Of a DNA stretch of 64,000 nucleotides, positions 35,049-43,236 are shown piece after piece. The position numbers were made by a program, and so were the translations under genes. This DNA comes from Nonlabens sp. MB-3u-79 (GTDB taxonomy: Bacteria > Bacteroidota > Bacteroidia > Flavobacteriales > Flavobacteriaceae), in assembly GCF_002831625.1 (NCBI RefSeq), contig NZ_CP025116.1:1364001-1428000 (forward strand), in the 5' to 3' direction. Within the stretch, counting starts at the first letter, position 1, and each line of letters opens with the position of its first letter. The notes under the pieces are model-generated. The model worked only from the letters and a program-made list of their open reading frames with translations, was not told the DNA's origin and ran no database searches.

Positions 35049-35609
35049 ATGAAAATGATTAATAAGATTATTTTATTAACTCTATTAATTGGTATTTTTA
35101 TTTCGTGTGATCAATCTAAGAATAAGAACAACTTAGATATTGAAAAATATATGGAACCAAGTAAAATTATTAATAAAGAAAAACTGTTTTCTACTTTACT
35201 AAAAGATACGATTAGAGTAGGAGAAAACGCTAAGGCTTTAGTCTCCTTACTTGACCCTAAATTTGATGACAAGCAATCTCAAATAATAGTTTTTATCGAA
35301 TCAGAAGACTCTGTACTTTACAAACTAGAAAAAAATTTCAAACAGCTTTACGAGCTGCCGGTAGCAGGGTTTTATAATTTTACGGTTGATACTATAAACA
35401 AGGCACCGAAACATTATGAAAAACAGTACTCAGCCTATATAGGAAAAGTTTTTAAAGAAACTGGATATAATAAACTTAGGTTCATGGTTATGGAGTTTTA
35501 CGGTAATGATCCAACCAAAGATTTAAATTTTGACAAGAAGAAAACATGGGTAGTTATTGACGAATTGGATGTGTTTGTAAAACCTGCATTAGATAGTATT
35601 GTCAATTAA
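35049..35609 (+). CDS. Lipoprotein, paralogue of the one at 33315
   Basis: 186 aa. Lipoprotein signal MKMINKIILLTLLIGIFISC with Cys 20, followed by a Lys/Asn-rich linker. The domain from KLFSTLLKDT to the C-terminal IDELDVFVKP aligns along its whole length with the 33315 protein at a moderate level, so the pair is an old duplication, much older than the nearly identical RAYT units. It starts 51 bp after an R2 repeat and ends 19 bp before an R1 repeat. Function unknown. Confidence 0.7.
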   Translation: MKMINKIILLTLLIGIFISCDQSKNKNNLDIEKYMEPSKIINKEKLFSTLLKDTIRVGENAKALVSLLDPKFDDKQSQIIVFIESEDSVLYKLEKNFKQLYELPVAGFYNFTVDTINKAPKHYEKQYSAYIGKVFKETGYNKLRFMVMEFYGNDPTKDLNFDKKKTWVVIDELDVFVKPALDSIVN

Positions 35610-35627
35610 GAAAATTAGGATTTTCCC

Positions 35628-35744
35628 AAGCTGGCGCGAGCATCCCGCTCGTGATCTACACAATAAGAGTCAAGAAAGAAAAAGGAACCTTAGAAATAGC
35701 TTTCCTTTTTTTTTAGTAAGAAAAAAATCAATCATTTTAAAGAT
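35628..35744. repeat. RAYT-type hairpin repeat R1, copy 5
   Basis: Solo R1 unit with one change in the hairpin (GCGAGCATCCCGCTCGT) and the same A-rich/T-rich tail, ending in ATCAATCATTTTAAAGATC as copy 2 does. The pairing tail may serve as terminator for the lipoprotein gene. Confidence 0.8.
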
Positions 35745-35745
35745 C

Positions 35746-35877
35746 ATGGAACGTTCTTCATCATCGCACCCATTTGCCCCGCGTCCAATCAACACCAGCA
35801 TTCGTAATCCGATAGAGCAGGAGCATGTAATGAACTGGAAATTTATGGGTCAGGAAGGCTTAAGTCTGTTAGCTTAA
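35746..35877 (+). CDS. Possible 43-aa peptide or gene remnant
   Basis: ATG directly after the R1 repeat opens a 43-aa frame (starts MERSSSSHPFAPRPINTS and ends MGQEGLSLLA) with gene-like composition, richer in G+C than its surroundings. No family recognised. It may be the C-terminal end of a lost gene. Converges with the acyltransferase-like gene. Confidence 0.25.
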   Translation: MERSSSSHPFAPRPINTSIRNPIEQEHVMNWKFMGQEGLSLLA

Positions 35878-35907
35878 GATCTAGCAGCCCATGCTCCCAG
35901 TAGTTCC

Positions 35908-36990
35908 TTAGGACCTCTTAAATAAGCCTCTGAGTTTTTTGTAAATAAAAGCATTGGTTTTGATGCCGTATAAGGAGATCAAACAAACCACAATCACAAA
36001 AATAACCGCGCCTATAGCCGCCTGGTAAGGGTTGAGCGATTTGCTTAAGAGAATGGACAAGCCAAATCCAGTAAGACTGCCGTAAATAACTATAAAGTGA
36101 ACTATATAAATGGAAAGTGTCTTTTGGCCAATTTTAAAAATCATTTGGTTTTTCAAAAACCTTTCTAAAGCATAAAACAACCCTAGTAAAACAAATACAT
36201 TACCCAATCTCGTAAACAAGTAATTATAATAAGCTACTTGCTTGAAAAGTAGTACATCGCTCCAGTAATAGAGCTTCATCAACAGGTAAGAGGAATTGTA
36301 AATCAATACAGTTCCCAAAACGATGAAGGCAGAAACAATAATAGGCTTGAACTTCTCTCTTCCGAAATAACGATAAAATAGAGAAGCTATAAAAGCTCCT
36401 ATAGACATATATCCTAACCAAGGTATAATGGTAAAAATAGAACCGTTTGATTTGGTTAAATAATTGGCAAATACCAAGGGTATGCCGCTGGTGTCTAATT
36501 CTCTATACCAAGGTTCCATCATAAATATGGAAACACCTAATACGAGCATGAGTATAGAGAAAATCAAGGATTTCTTAAAAGTCAGGTAATAAATACCTAC
36601 AGTGATTATGATGGAAAGCCCTATACAATGCAATACATCAACAATTAAAAAGGAATTGTTAAACGTACCCGTCAGCCAGTCCCAAATAGGAGCTCTAAGT
36701 CCATAACCTATAGCAATGAGCAATAAACCTCTCATCAAGCCTTTGCGTATGCGCACCGGTGCCAGTCCTTTTTTCTTGGACTTCATTAAAAGATAGGTAA
36801 AGACGATTCCAGAAATAGTAAAAAACGTAGGCGCTGTTATTCCTCTAAAATAACTCCAAACCTGAAAAATGGAGCTGTCCATGTCTCTGTATTCTGGCGC
36901 GAGTAGGGTGTCTACAAAGTGGCCTTGCATCATCATAATGATAGCAAAAGCACGTACGGCATCTATAAAGAAAAGTCGGTCAGTTTTCAA
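35908..36990 (-). CDS. Membrane acyltransferase-like protein (HGSNAT/DUF1624 type)
   Basis: Polytopic membrane protein, 360 aa, about ten helices. The opening KTDRLFFIDAVRAFAIIMMMQGHFVDTLL, with a conserved Asp and His in the first helix, followed by FRGITAPTFFTISGIVFTYLL, matches the heparan-alpha-glucosaminide N-acetyltransferase catalytic family, which uses acetyl-CoA across a membrane. The bacterial role is probably acylation of an envelope sugar or polymer. Single gene on the minus strand at the edge of the repeat-rich region; the upstream gap contains tRNA-Asp. Confidence 0.8.
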   Translation of the reverse strand: MKTDRLFFIDAVRAFAIIMMMQGHFVDTLLAPEYRDMDSSIFQVWSYFRGITAPTFFTISGIVFTYLLMKSKKKGLAPVRIRKGLMRGLLLIAIGYGLRAPIWDWLTGTFNNSFLIVDVLHCIGLSIIITVGIYYLTFKKSLIFSILMLVLGVSIFMMEPWYRELDTSGIPLVFANYLTKSNGSIFTIIPWLGYMSIGAFIASLFYRYFGREKFKPIIVSAFIVLGTVLIYNSSYLLMKLYYWSDVLLFKQVAYYNYLFTRLGNVFVLLGLFYALERFLKNQMIFKIGQKTLSIYIVHFIVIYGSLTGFGLSILLSKSLNPYQAAIGAVIFVIVVCLISLYGIKTNAFIYKKLRGLFKRS

Positions 36991-37194
36991 GGTTGTTGAG
37001 TTGGCGTAAAACTAAGGTTTATTTAAAACAATAGAAACCTTCCTAAAATAAAAATATGGCTACTATGGAGTCTTCAAAAAGTAAACTTCTATAAAACAAA
37101 AAAGCCTCTCCGTTTGGAAAAGCTTCTCAAAAAGTGTCTGATGACACCCTCAAAATCCTCAAGTATTTCTGAGGACACACAACTTGAATTGCTA

Positions 37195-37212
37195 TCCCGA
37201 TAGCTATCGGGA
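37195..37212. repeat. 18-bp perfect palindrome TCCCGATAGCTATCGGGA
   Basis: Directly next to the 3' end of tRNA-Asp. It has no T tract and is not related to the common CGCTTTCGCGAAAGCG palindrome. It may be a processing or termination hairpin of the tRNA transcript. Confidence 0.7.
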
Positions 37213-37217
37213 GATTG

Positions 37218-37291
37218 CGGTCTGGACGGGATTCGAACCCGCGACCCCATGCGTGACAGGCATGTATTCTAACCAGCTGAACTACCAGACC
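37218..37291 (-). tRNA. tRNA-Asp(GUC)
   Basis: 74 nt. Acceptor GGTCTGG / CCAGACC with discriminator G, D arm TAGTTCAGCTGGTTAGAATA, anticodon stem CATGC / GCATG with loop CTGTCAC (anticodon GTC), T arm GCGGGTTCGAATCCCGT. CCA is not encoded. Confidence 0.96.
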
Positions 37292-37336
37292 GTGTTCTTA
37301 TAGAACGTTGCTCCCACATTTCTGCGTTAGCGGTTG

Positions 37337-37366
37337 CAAATATACTTTTCATTTATGAATAGACAA
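37337..37366 (-). promoter_or_regulatory. tRNA-Asp promoter
   Basis: On the minus strand TTG (37364-37366), 19 nt, TATATTTG (37337-37344), about 45 nt upstream of the tRNA; full match to the Bacteroidota consensus. Confidence 0.75.
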
Positions 37367-37555
37367 GTCTTTTTTATCTTTTTTTTTTGAAAAAAAACAA
37401 ATCGTTTTTCATTACAAAACTTATAAATCACCTAGCTTCTAAAAATCAGTGATTAAACTTTTTTTATTGGTTTTTGTGCTGTTTAAATTTTGAAGCTGTT
37501 GATAATACTTGGTGGTAATCTTACATGCCATGGGCTTAGTATTTATCTTTGAAAT

Positions 37556-38371
37556 ATGATACAACTTTTTGCTACAGACATAGACGGGACTTTATTAGAT
37601 ACCAACAGATTTTTATCTGATCGTACCCGCTTGGAATTAGGAAAACTTCTCGTACCTAAAATTCTAATATCTGCCAGAATGCCGCAAGCCATGTATTATT
37701 TACAGGAAGCACTTGATATTATAAACGCTCCTTTGATTTGTTATAACGGCGCATTGGTACTGCACGGTTCTGATGTGTTATACGAATTGAGCATTCCGTA
37801 TGAAGAGATTGAAAAGTTAACCGAAATAGGTCAGGAATACGGCCTGCATGTGGCACTATACCGCAACCAAGAGTGGTTTGTTCCAGCTATGGATCAGTGG
37901 GCAAAACGGGAGGAGCACAATACGAGAGTTACGCCTAGCGTAGAAGAGACTTCGGTTACCTTAAATTATTTTAAACAGACCCAAGATCAAGGTGGCGCTC
38001 ACAAGATCATGTTTATGGGTGATGAGGTAGATATGGATGCCGCTTTCGCGAAAGCGGAACAACTATTAGGTCCCAAGGTCCATTTGTACAGATCAAAAAA
38101 TACCTATACGGAGATTACTCCTAGTGGAACCTCTAAAGAAGTAGCACTTAGAAAACTATTAGAATTGAGGTATCCAGAAGTGGGTATGAAGAATGTAGTA
38201 GCTTTTGGAGATAATTACAACGATACCGATATGCTGGCTGCCGTAGGTTATGGGGTAGCTGTAGAAAACGCTCGAGAAGTGGTTAAGAAGGCCGCTAGAT
38301 TTATAACCGGTCATCATAAAGAAGACGGAGTCGCTTTATGGCTGGAACAAAACGCCCAAAAAAACGCATAA
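37556..38371 (+). CDS. Cof-type HAD-IIB family hydrolase
   Basis: Cytosolic phosphatase, 271 aa. DIDGTLLD carries nucleophile D8 and acid D10; the C2-type cap lies in the middle; Lys of motif III is in TSKEVAL; GDNYNDTDML is the acidic motif IV. Members act on sugar phosphates, FMN or similar small phosphates. An in-frame palindrome at 38041 writes AFAKA in the cap, in a helix (DAAFAKAEQLLG). Single gene with a terminator-like hairpin after it. Confidence 0.92.
   Translation: MIQLFATDIDGTLLDTNRFLSDRTRLELGKLLVPKILISARMPQAMYYLQEALDIINAPLICYNGALVLHGSDVLYELSIPYEEIEKLTEIGQEYGLHVALYRNQEWFVPAMDQWAKREEHNTRVTPSVEETSVTLNYFKQTQDQGGAHKIMFMGDEVDMDAAFAKAEQLLGPKVHLYRSKNTYTEITPSGTSKEVALRKLLELRYPEVGMKNVVAFGDNYNDTDMLAAVGYGVAVENAREVVKKAARFITGHHKEDGVALWLEQNAQKNA
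38041..38056. repeat. CGCTTTCGCGAAAGCG palindrome, copy 7
   Basis: Perfect copy, extended by one base each side (CCG...CGG), in the HAD gene; read as Ala-Phe-Ala-Lys-Ala. Confidence 0.9.
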
Positions 38372-38374
38372 AAA

Positions 38375-38402
38375 AAGGCAGTCCCCTTGAGGAACCGCCT
38401 TC
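38375..38402. terminator. Terminator-like hairpin between convergent genes
   Basis: AAGGC...GCCTT with partial pairing in between (AAGGCAGTCCCC against GAGGAACCGCCTT), A tract on the left and TTC on the right. Imperfect, but well placed between two gene ends. Confidence 0.5.
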
Positions 38403-38422
38403 TTCAAAAAAGTTTTCAGTTA

Positions 38423-38950
38423 TTATTCAATAACGATGATATCATCAGTTGTTAAACCTGCTGCGCTCATTACCTCATTGTAATTGTTCACATCCACACC
38501 AGAGTTTAAAAGATCTACGGGTAGAATAACAATTCTAAAGGTTTGATTAGAAATATCAGCAGGAGCAAGTTGGCTCAGGTCTGTAGTTGCTGGAGCGTCT
38601 ATAAAAATTCTCGCGTCCCCATTAGTTGCATCAAAATTGTATTGAAATTCGCCAAAGTTGGTATAAATAGTTTGTGGTAGTAACCTCCATACATCTACGG
38701 TACCTCCATTATTACCTGGAACTACATCCCATAGGAGATACACTAAGGTCATGTCATTAGGAAAAACAGTTACGGTTGGTGGGTAATCAATTAATACCTC
38801 ATAGTCTGGAGCAAAGAAATCTACAGTTCTTTCAATGGATGTTGCAGTGATGTTTACACCATCAAAGCCATCAAATCCTGGAGGTCCTTGTGGTCCTTCA
38901 CAAGCGGTTAAGGTGATAGCGAGAACAAAAAGGAGTATACTATATTTCAT
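38423..38950 (-). CDS. Lipoprotein with short collagen-like segment
   Basis: 175 aa. The start at 38950 gives the lipoprotein signal MKYSILLFVLAITLTAC with Cys 17; an in-frame upstream extension would hide it. The mature protein begins EGPQGPPGFDGFDG, four Gly-X-Y triplets. This is a common start of flavobacterial lipoproteins of this type, which often begin with one or a few triplets before a beta-rich domain. The remainder (VDFFAPDYEVLIDYPPTVTVFPNDMTLVYLLW...) is not recognised. Diverges from the TPR gene with 51 bp between starts. Confidence 0.75.
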   Translation of the reverse strand: MKYSILLFVLAITLTACEGPQGPPGFDGFDGVNITATSIERTVDFFAPDYEVLIDYPPTVTVFPNDMTLVYLLWDVVPGNNGGTVDVWRLLPQTIYTNFGEFQYNFDATNGDARIFIDAPATTDLSQLAPADISNQTFRIVILPVDLLNSGVDVNNYNEVMSAAGLTTDDIIVIE

Positions 38951-39001
38951 AATTAGTAGTTTAGACTTTCTTTTTTCAATAAGTGTGCCTAAATTTATAA
39001 A

Positions 39002-40126
39002 ATGAAAAAATATTTTGTATTCGCGCTTTTTATCTGCTCTTTTAAATTGATGGCACAACTTGCGGTAGCTGACAGTCTCGTACAGTTAGGAAACTATCAA
39101 GAGGCGATGGAAATCTATAAGACCGAGCCAAAAAGCGAATTCAAATTAGCTCGGGTATATGCTCAAATGGGAGCTATTTATGAGGCCCTAGATTCTTATC
39201 AGCAAGGTTTTAAGAGAGATAGCCTTAGTCTACAACCACGATTTGAATATGCACGCCTGGCATTGAGTAATAACGATCCTGTAACCGCATTTAACAGCTT
39301 TTTGTCCCTTAGTGTTGAAGAACCAGATAATGCCACTTACCAGTATTATATGGGTAAGACTCATGAGGAATTGAGCAATGATGATGCTGCTATTTCCGCT
39401 TTCGCGAAAGCGGTATCCTTAAATACATCCTACCGAGCAGCTAGAATCGAGTGGGTAAAATTATTGATTAAAAAGCGAAGGTTTCGAGAGGCAATTCTCC
39501 AGGCAAAACCCGCATTAGAATGGTATCCCAACGACATAAAAATGAATAGTTTAATCGCGCAGTCCTATCTTGGAGCAAAGAGATACGATAAGGCGATAGA
39601 GCGTTTTGAACTGCTTTTTAGTCTTGGAAATGATACCGAGTTCAATCGTAAAAGTTTGGCATGGTCCTATTTTAACGATCGGCAATGGCAGCTTGCTATA
39701 GATAATTACGAGCGTTACAATAGTGATTATGAAAAAGCAGATTCACTGGTTCACTTTATCATGTCCCAAGCCTATTTAAAACTGGGGGAATTGGAATTGG
39801 CACAAGATTATATAGAACGCGCCATAGCTATTAAGACTCCAGAGTTGGATCAGGAATTCTTACAGCTGGCCACAGTCTATGTGAGACAAGGCGATTATAA
39901 AAATGCTTTTTATGCCACCAAAAGAGCAAAAAAAGAAAAGCCAGAGGACGATGTGATCGGATATCAATATGCGCTTGCAGCAGATCAATATTATGCAGAT
40001 AAAAGCAAAAAGCTGGAGTTCTATGAGGATTTTATAGGAGCCTATCCTGAGAGTCCTTATCAAGAAATTGCCACTGCTCGAGCAGAAGATCTACGCAAGG
40101 AACTCTTTCTAGCTGCAAAAAAATAG
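39002..40126 (+). CDS. Secreted TPR-repeat protein
   Basis: 374 aa. Signal peptide MKKYFVFALFICSFKLMAQ without lipobox, so probably periplasmic. At least seven tetratricopeptide repeats fill the rest (for example ATYQYYMGKTHEELSNDDAAISAFAKAVSLN and FNRKSLAWSYFNDRQWQLAIDNYERY, in part). TPR arrays act as protein-binding scaffolds; the partner is unknown. The palindrome at 39397 falls on the helix-B position of one repeat as SAFAKAV, where A.AI/A.KA is the normal TPR pattern. The next lipoprotein gene begins 20 bp after the stop, so they probably form an operon. Confidence 0.85.
   Translation: MKKYFVFALFICSFKLMAQLAVADSLVQLGNYQEAMEIYKTEPKSEFKLARVYAQMGAIYEALDSYQQGFKRDSLSLQPRFEYARLALSNNDPVTAFNSFLSLSVEEPDNATYQYYMGKTHEELSNDDAAISAFAKAVSLNTSYRAARIEWVKLLIKKRRFREAILQAKPALEWYPNDIKMNSLIAQSYLGAKRYDKAIERFELLFSLGNDTEFNRKSLAWSYFNDRQWQLAIDNYERYNSDYEKADSLVHFIMSQAYLKLGELELAQDYIERAIAIKTPELDQEFLQLATVYVRQGDYKNAFYATKRAKKEKPEDDVIGYQYALAADQYYADKSKKLEFYEDFIGAYPESPYQEIATARAEDLRKELFLAAKK
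39397..39412. repeat. CGCTTTCGCGAAAGCG palindrome, copy 8
   Basis: Perfect copy in the TPR gene; Ala-Phe-Ala-Lys-Ala within a TPR helix. Confidence 0.9.
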
Positions 40127-40146
40127 AAAGGTTGTACATTAGCCCT

Positions 40147-40635
40147 ATGAATAAAGGATCTGTTGTTTTAATGATACTGCTCGTAGCGCTCTGTTTTTCT
40201 TGCCTATCGGACAAGCAAAAAAAAGTACAGGCAGATGAGCAGGCGATAAAAAAGCTGGAGCACCTGAATATGACTTCTATAGATCGCTATCCATTATTTG
40301 ATAATTGTGACGAGATGCTGACTACAGCAGACTGTTTTTATGAAGAACTTCACGCCTTAGTCCAGCAAAAATTAAGTGCAGGAGACCTACCTATACATTT
40401 AGCTAAGAAGGATAGTCTATACTTATCCATTACAGTAAGTAAAGAAGGTCGCATTACATACGATAGTCTATTTAAATCTGCTCCCAGCATTGATAAAGAC
40501 TATATGCACGAATTGCTCAAAAAGAGATTGAATAACTTCCCTGTTATTAAAAGTGCTCAAAAAAAATCTATACCCGTGGCTACGAGCTATAGATTACCTG
40601 TTGTTTTTAATCCTGTGGACTCGTTGGAGCATTAA
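40147..40635 (+). CDS. Small lipoprotein, TonB-C-terminal-like
   Basis: 162 aa. The ATG at 40147 gives a lipoprotein signal (MNKGSVVLMILLVALCFSC, Cys 19). The rest contains LSITVSKEGRITYDSL and PVATSYRLPVVFNPV, similar in pattern to proteins with an energy-transducer (TonB C-terminal) domain. The Cys pair around FDNCDEMLTTADCF is a usual start of that type. Identification is tentative. Its 3' end overlaps the end of the convergent glycosyltransferase gene by 29 bp. Confidence 0.65.
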   Translation: MNKGSVVLMILLVALCFSCLSDKQKKVQADEQAIKKLEHLNMTSIDRYPLFDNCDEMLTTADCFYEELHALVQQKLSAGDLPIHLAKKDSLYLSITVSKEGRITYDSLFKSAPSIDKDYMHELLKKRLNNFPVIKSAQKKSIPVATSYRLPVVFNPVDSLEH

Positions 40636-41749
40636 CAGCTCTTCCCTGCCATTGTGGTTTTGACAAACTACTGAAGGCTATCATAACTACCAGAAAGGGA
40701 TAGATCAAAAAGTTTACAACGGCAAACTTCCATTTTACATCTGCAAAAAATTGATCTCCTATCACCAGCACGATCATGTCGGTAAAGGCTTTGACTGCGA
40801 GCACTCCTATAAACATCTGACTGCTGATGAGTGAAAAGTACCATAATAAAGGACTCGATATAAACAAGATGCTCATTAGTAACACCTGAAAACTGAGCAG
40901 TTTGTTGAGCATGCTTTTAGTTTCACTTCCTTTTTGTGCCCATCGAGCCCGTTGGTCAATCATGCTTTTCACATCGAGTTTTGGAAAGGTGGTGACTATC
41001 GCAGCGGAAGATTTGAGGTAATGGCATTTCATTACATCTTCTGCAGCGAGTTTCTCTAGTAAGAAAATATCATCGCCACTGGAAATATGCTGGTTGCCCT
41101 CGTATCCATTTACCTCGTAGAAAGCTTCTTTAGTAAAACTCATGTTTGCTCCATTACACATAAAAGGCTGGCGGTATGAAAAGCTACCAGCGGTGATCAA
41201 TTGCAAAGCCATCATTTCTTGCTGTTGTAAAGCAGTGAGCAAGGTGTTTTCTTGTTGGATGACCACTGGAGCTGCAATAAAATGAGCGTCTGTATGCTTG
41301 TGGTAAATAGCGTTATAGGAGGCTATCCATTCTGCTGGTAATATACAGTCGGCATCTGTAGTAAGTATGTGAGGGTATTTACTCGATCCTAAGGCTTGTG
41401 TAATACCGTCTTTTTTACCGCTGGCAGATTTTGGTATTCTGTCCAAGAGCACTATTGGAATTTCTGGATGTTGTGCTGTAAAGGATTGAAGGATCTCAAG
41501 GCTATGATCTGTTGTCTTATCGTTTACAAAAATCCACTGGGTTTTTTCAAAGCTGTACTCTTGTTTCTTTACCGAATCTAATAAGGCAGGCAGGCGGTTT
41601 TCTTCATTTCTATAGTTGATGATGATGCTAAAGGGAAGCTGCTTTAGGGTTGGGTCTATTTTTGTTGCAGGATAGGTCAGTAGTTCCTTAGATAATAGAA
41701 GAATCACCAGCGCATAACCAAAGACAATGATAAAAAATAGCCCACTCAT
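40607..41749 (-). CDS. Membrane glycosyltransferase, family 2
   Basis: 380 aa. One N-terminal helix, a GT-A domain (IINYRNEENRLPALLDSV; DAD motif in LTTDADC; GDD in ISSGDDIFLLEKL; catalytic-type QRARWAQKG), then three C-terminal helices. The domain faces the cytosol and probably transfers a sugar to a lipid or envelope acceptor. Its start overlaps the stop of the flippase-like gene by 4 bp (ATGA), so the two are translationally coupled and likely act on the same substrate. Confidence 0.88.
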   Translation of the reverse strand: MSGLFFIIVFGYALVILLLSKELLTYPATKIDPTLKQLPFSIIINYRNEENRLPALLDSVKKQEYSFEKTQWIFVNDKTTDHSLEILQSFTAQHPEIPIVLLDRIPKSASGKKDGITQALGSSKYPHILTTDADCILPAEWIASYNAIYHKHTDAHFIAAPVVIQQENTLLTALQQQEMMALQLITAGSFSYRQPFMCNGANMSFTKEAFYEVNGYEGNQHISSGDDIFLLEKLAAEDVMKCHYLKSSAAIVTTFPKLDVKSMIDQRARWAQKGSETKSMLNKLLSFQVLLMSILFISSPLLWYFSLISSQMFIGVLAVKAFTDMIVLVIGDQFFADVKWKFAVVNFLIYPFLVVMIAFSSLSKPQWQGRAVNAPTSPQD

Positions 41750-42660
41750 TCTTCTAAAGTTTTAAGTTGTTGAAAAGGAAGTAATGCGCAGCCTAATAAA
41801 GTAGGGAGTATTGAATTGGTCAACCAGATAATGGTTGTCGCAACGATAATAAGTTCGGGGTGGAAAAAACCACCTTCAAAAATATAAGTGGCAGCTGTCC
41901 ATTTTACAGCTATATCAAAGACTTGAAATACGGGGATAATAGAAACGACCAGATAAAATACGCTTACATTTCTTATAGTGATAAGCATAGAGGATTCATA
42001 ATCGAGCAGCCATAATAGGAGCAGCCAGTTGCTTGCAAATATCAGATACCTCAGTAGTGAAAATAAAATAGTACGGCGCCATTTTTTTGTGGTCAAGCTA
42101 CCAGACTTCCATTTTTTGATCAGCCATAAAGAAATACTTGCCATGAGTAGAAGCAATAAGATTCCCATACCAATCAGATAAAATGCGGTGTCCAAGTCAA
42201 GACTTTCTTTTACATAAAATAAAACTCCGATAACCCCTAGCAAGATAGTGACCAGCATTTGGGAAATAGTACCAGCAAGAATTCTGCTCAGGACTTTTTT
42301 ACGTAAGGTTTTTTTGAAAAACAGCGATTTCATAGCAAATTCTCCAGCTCTCCATGGGGTTATAAAACTTGCTGCCTGTGCGGTGAGGTTTTGTAGGACG
42401 CTTTCGCGAAAGCTTAATTTATAAAAATCATCTAGTAAATACTGCCATTTTTTACTTTCCACCAGCCAGCTCGCGAGGCTTATGGCGATCATAGCGACCA
42501 AAGTGAGTCCAGGTAGTTTTTGAAGAGCGATCCATAGCTCATTAAGTTGCAAAGGCCGCTCCATCCACTGCATATAAAGTACGTATGCGCAAATCAAGAT
42601 AACAATGATTTTTATCAACGGAGCTAGGAATTGCTTAGATTTGTGAAGCGCGATAGACAT
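41746..42660 (-). CDS. Flippase-like / lysylphosphatidylglycerol-synthase-TM-like membrane protein
   Basis: 304 aa, about eight helices, matching the LPG_synthase_TM (UPF0104) family: SLASWLVESKKWQYLL, SFITPWRAGEFAMKSLFF and the C-terminal ISIIP-like SIIPVFQVFDIAVKW are diagnostic. Such proteins are often next to GT2 enzymes, as here, and are thought to move or help modify lipid-linked molecules. The start at 42660 is chosen because longer forms run into the divergent ruvC coding region. The palindrome at 42399 writes SFRES. Confidence 0.82.
   Translation of the reverse strand: MSIALHKSKQFLAPLIKIIVILICAYVLYMQWMERPLQLNELWIALQKLPGLTLVAMIAISLASWLVESKKWQYLLDDFYKLSFRESVLQNLTAQAASFITPWRAGEFAMKSLFFKKTLRKKVLSRILAGTISQMLVTILLGVIGVLFYVKESLDLDTAFYLIGMGILLLLLMASISLWLIKKWKSGSLTTKKWRRTILFSLLRYLIFASNWLLLLWLLDYESSMLITIRNVSVFYLVVSIIPVFQVFDIAVKWTAATYIFEGGFFHPELIIVATTIIWLTNSILPTLLGCALLPFQQLKTLEE
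42399..42413. repeat. GCTTTCGCGAAAGC palindrome, copy 9
   Basis: Perfect core in the flippase-like gene; minus-strand reading is Leu-Ser-Phe-Arg-Glu-Ser. Confidence 0.9.
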
Positions 42661-42678
42661 GTGCGAAAAATACAACAA

Positions 42679-43233
42679 TTGGCAACAGAAAAAATCATTC
42701 TTGGGATAGATCCTGGTACGGCAATCATGGGTTTTGGGATTATAAAAGTACAGGGTAAATCCATGAGTTTTGTACAAATGAATGAGCTGGACATGCGAAA
42801 ATTAAAAGACCCTTACGTAAAATTGCGCCGCATTTTTGAGCGTACTATAGAATTGATAGATACCTATCATCCAGATGAAATGGCATTAGAAGCACCGTTT
42901 TTTGGTAAAAATGTTCAGTCCATGCTCAAATTAGGCCGAGCACAAGGAGTGGCTATGGCAGCAGGGCTTTCTCGAGACATTCCTGTTTTTGAATACGCAC
43001 CACTAAAAATAAAACAGTCCATTACCGGAAAAGGAAGTGCCAGTAAAGAACAAGTGGCAAAGATGTTGCAAAGTCTTTTGGGATTAAAAGAGTTGCCTAA
43101 AAATCTAGACATGACTGATGGACTTGCTGCTGCCGTATGCCATTTTTATAATAGCGGTAGAATAGAAGTTGGTAAAAGCTATACGGGATGGGAAGCTTTT
43201 GTTAAGCAAAATGAAAAACGAATCAAAAAGTAG
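42679..43233 (+). CDS. ruvC: Holliday junction endonuclease RuvC, TTG start
   Basis: Resolves Holliday junctions with RuvAB in recombination repair. 184 aa from TTG 42679, giving MATEKIILGIDPGTAIMGFG, the usual N-terminus. Catalytic acidic residues D11, E71, D144 and D147 correspond to the four of the E. coli enzyme. GTG 42661 and TTG 42631 are in-frame alternatives: the first would abut the divergent gene start with no gap, and the second lies inside it. The promoter must therefore lie within the start of the divergent gene. A rhodanese gene follows after 3 bp. Confidence 0.93.
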   Translation: MATEKIILGIDPGTAIMGFGIIKVQGKSMSFVQMNELDMRKLKDPYVKLRRIFERTIELIDTYHPDEMALEAPFFGKNVQSMLKLGRAQGVAMAAGLSRDIPVFEYAPLKIKQSITGKGSASKEQVAKMLQSLLGLKELPKNLDMTDGLAAAVCHFYNSGRIEVGKSYTGWEAFVKQNEKRIKK

Positions 43234-43236
43234 CTT

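Noticed and set aside
35599..35745. Frame joining the end of the 35049 lipoprotein gap through the R1 repeat into the 43-aa peptide
   Set aside because: The first part is only R1 repeat translation, similar to that seen after 34131.
42661..42777. Longer flippase-like protein beginning at 42777
   Set aside because: The added residues are antisense to conserved ruvC codons and include no membrane or family sequence.
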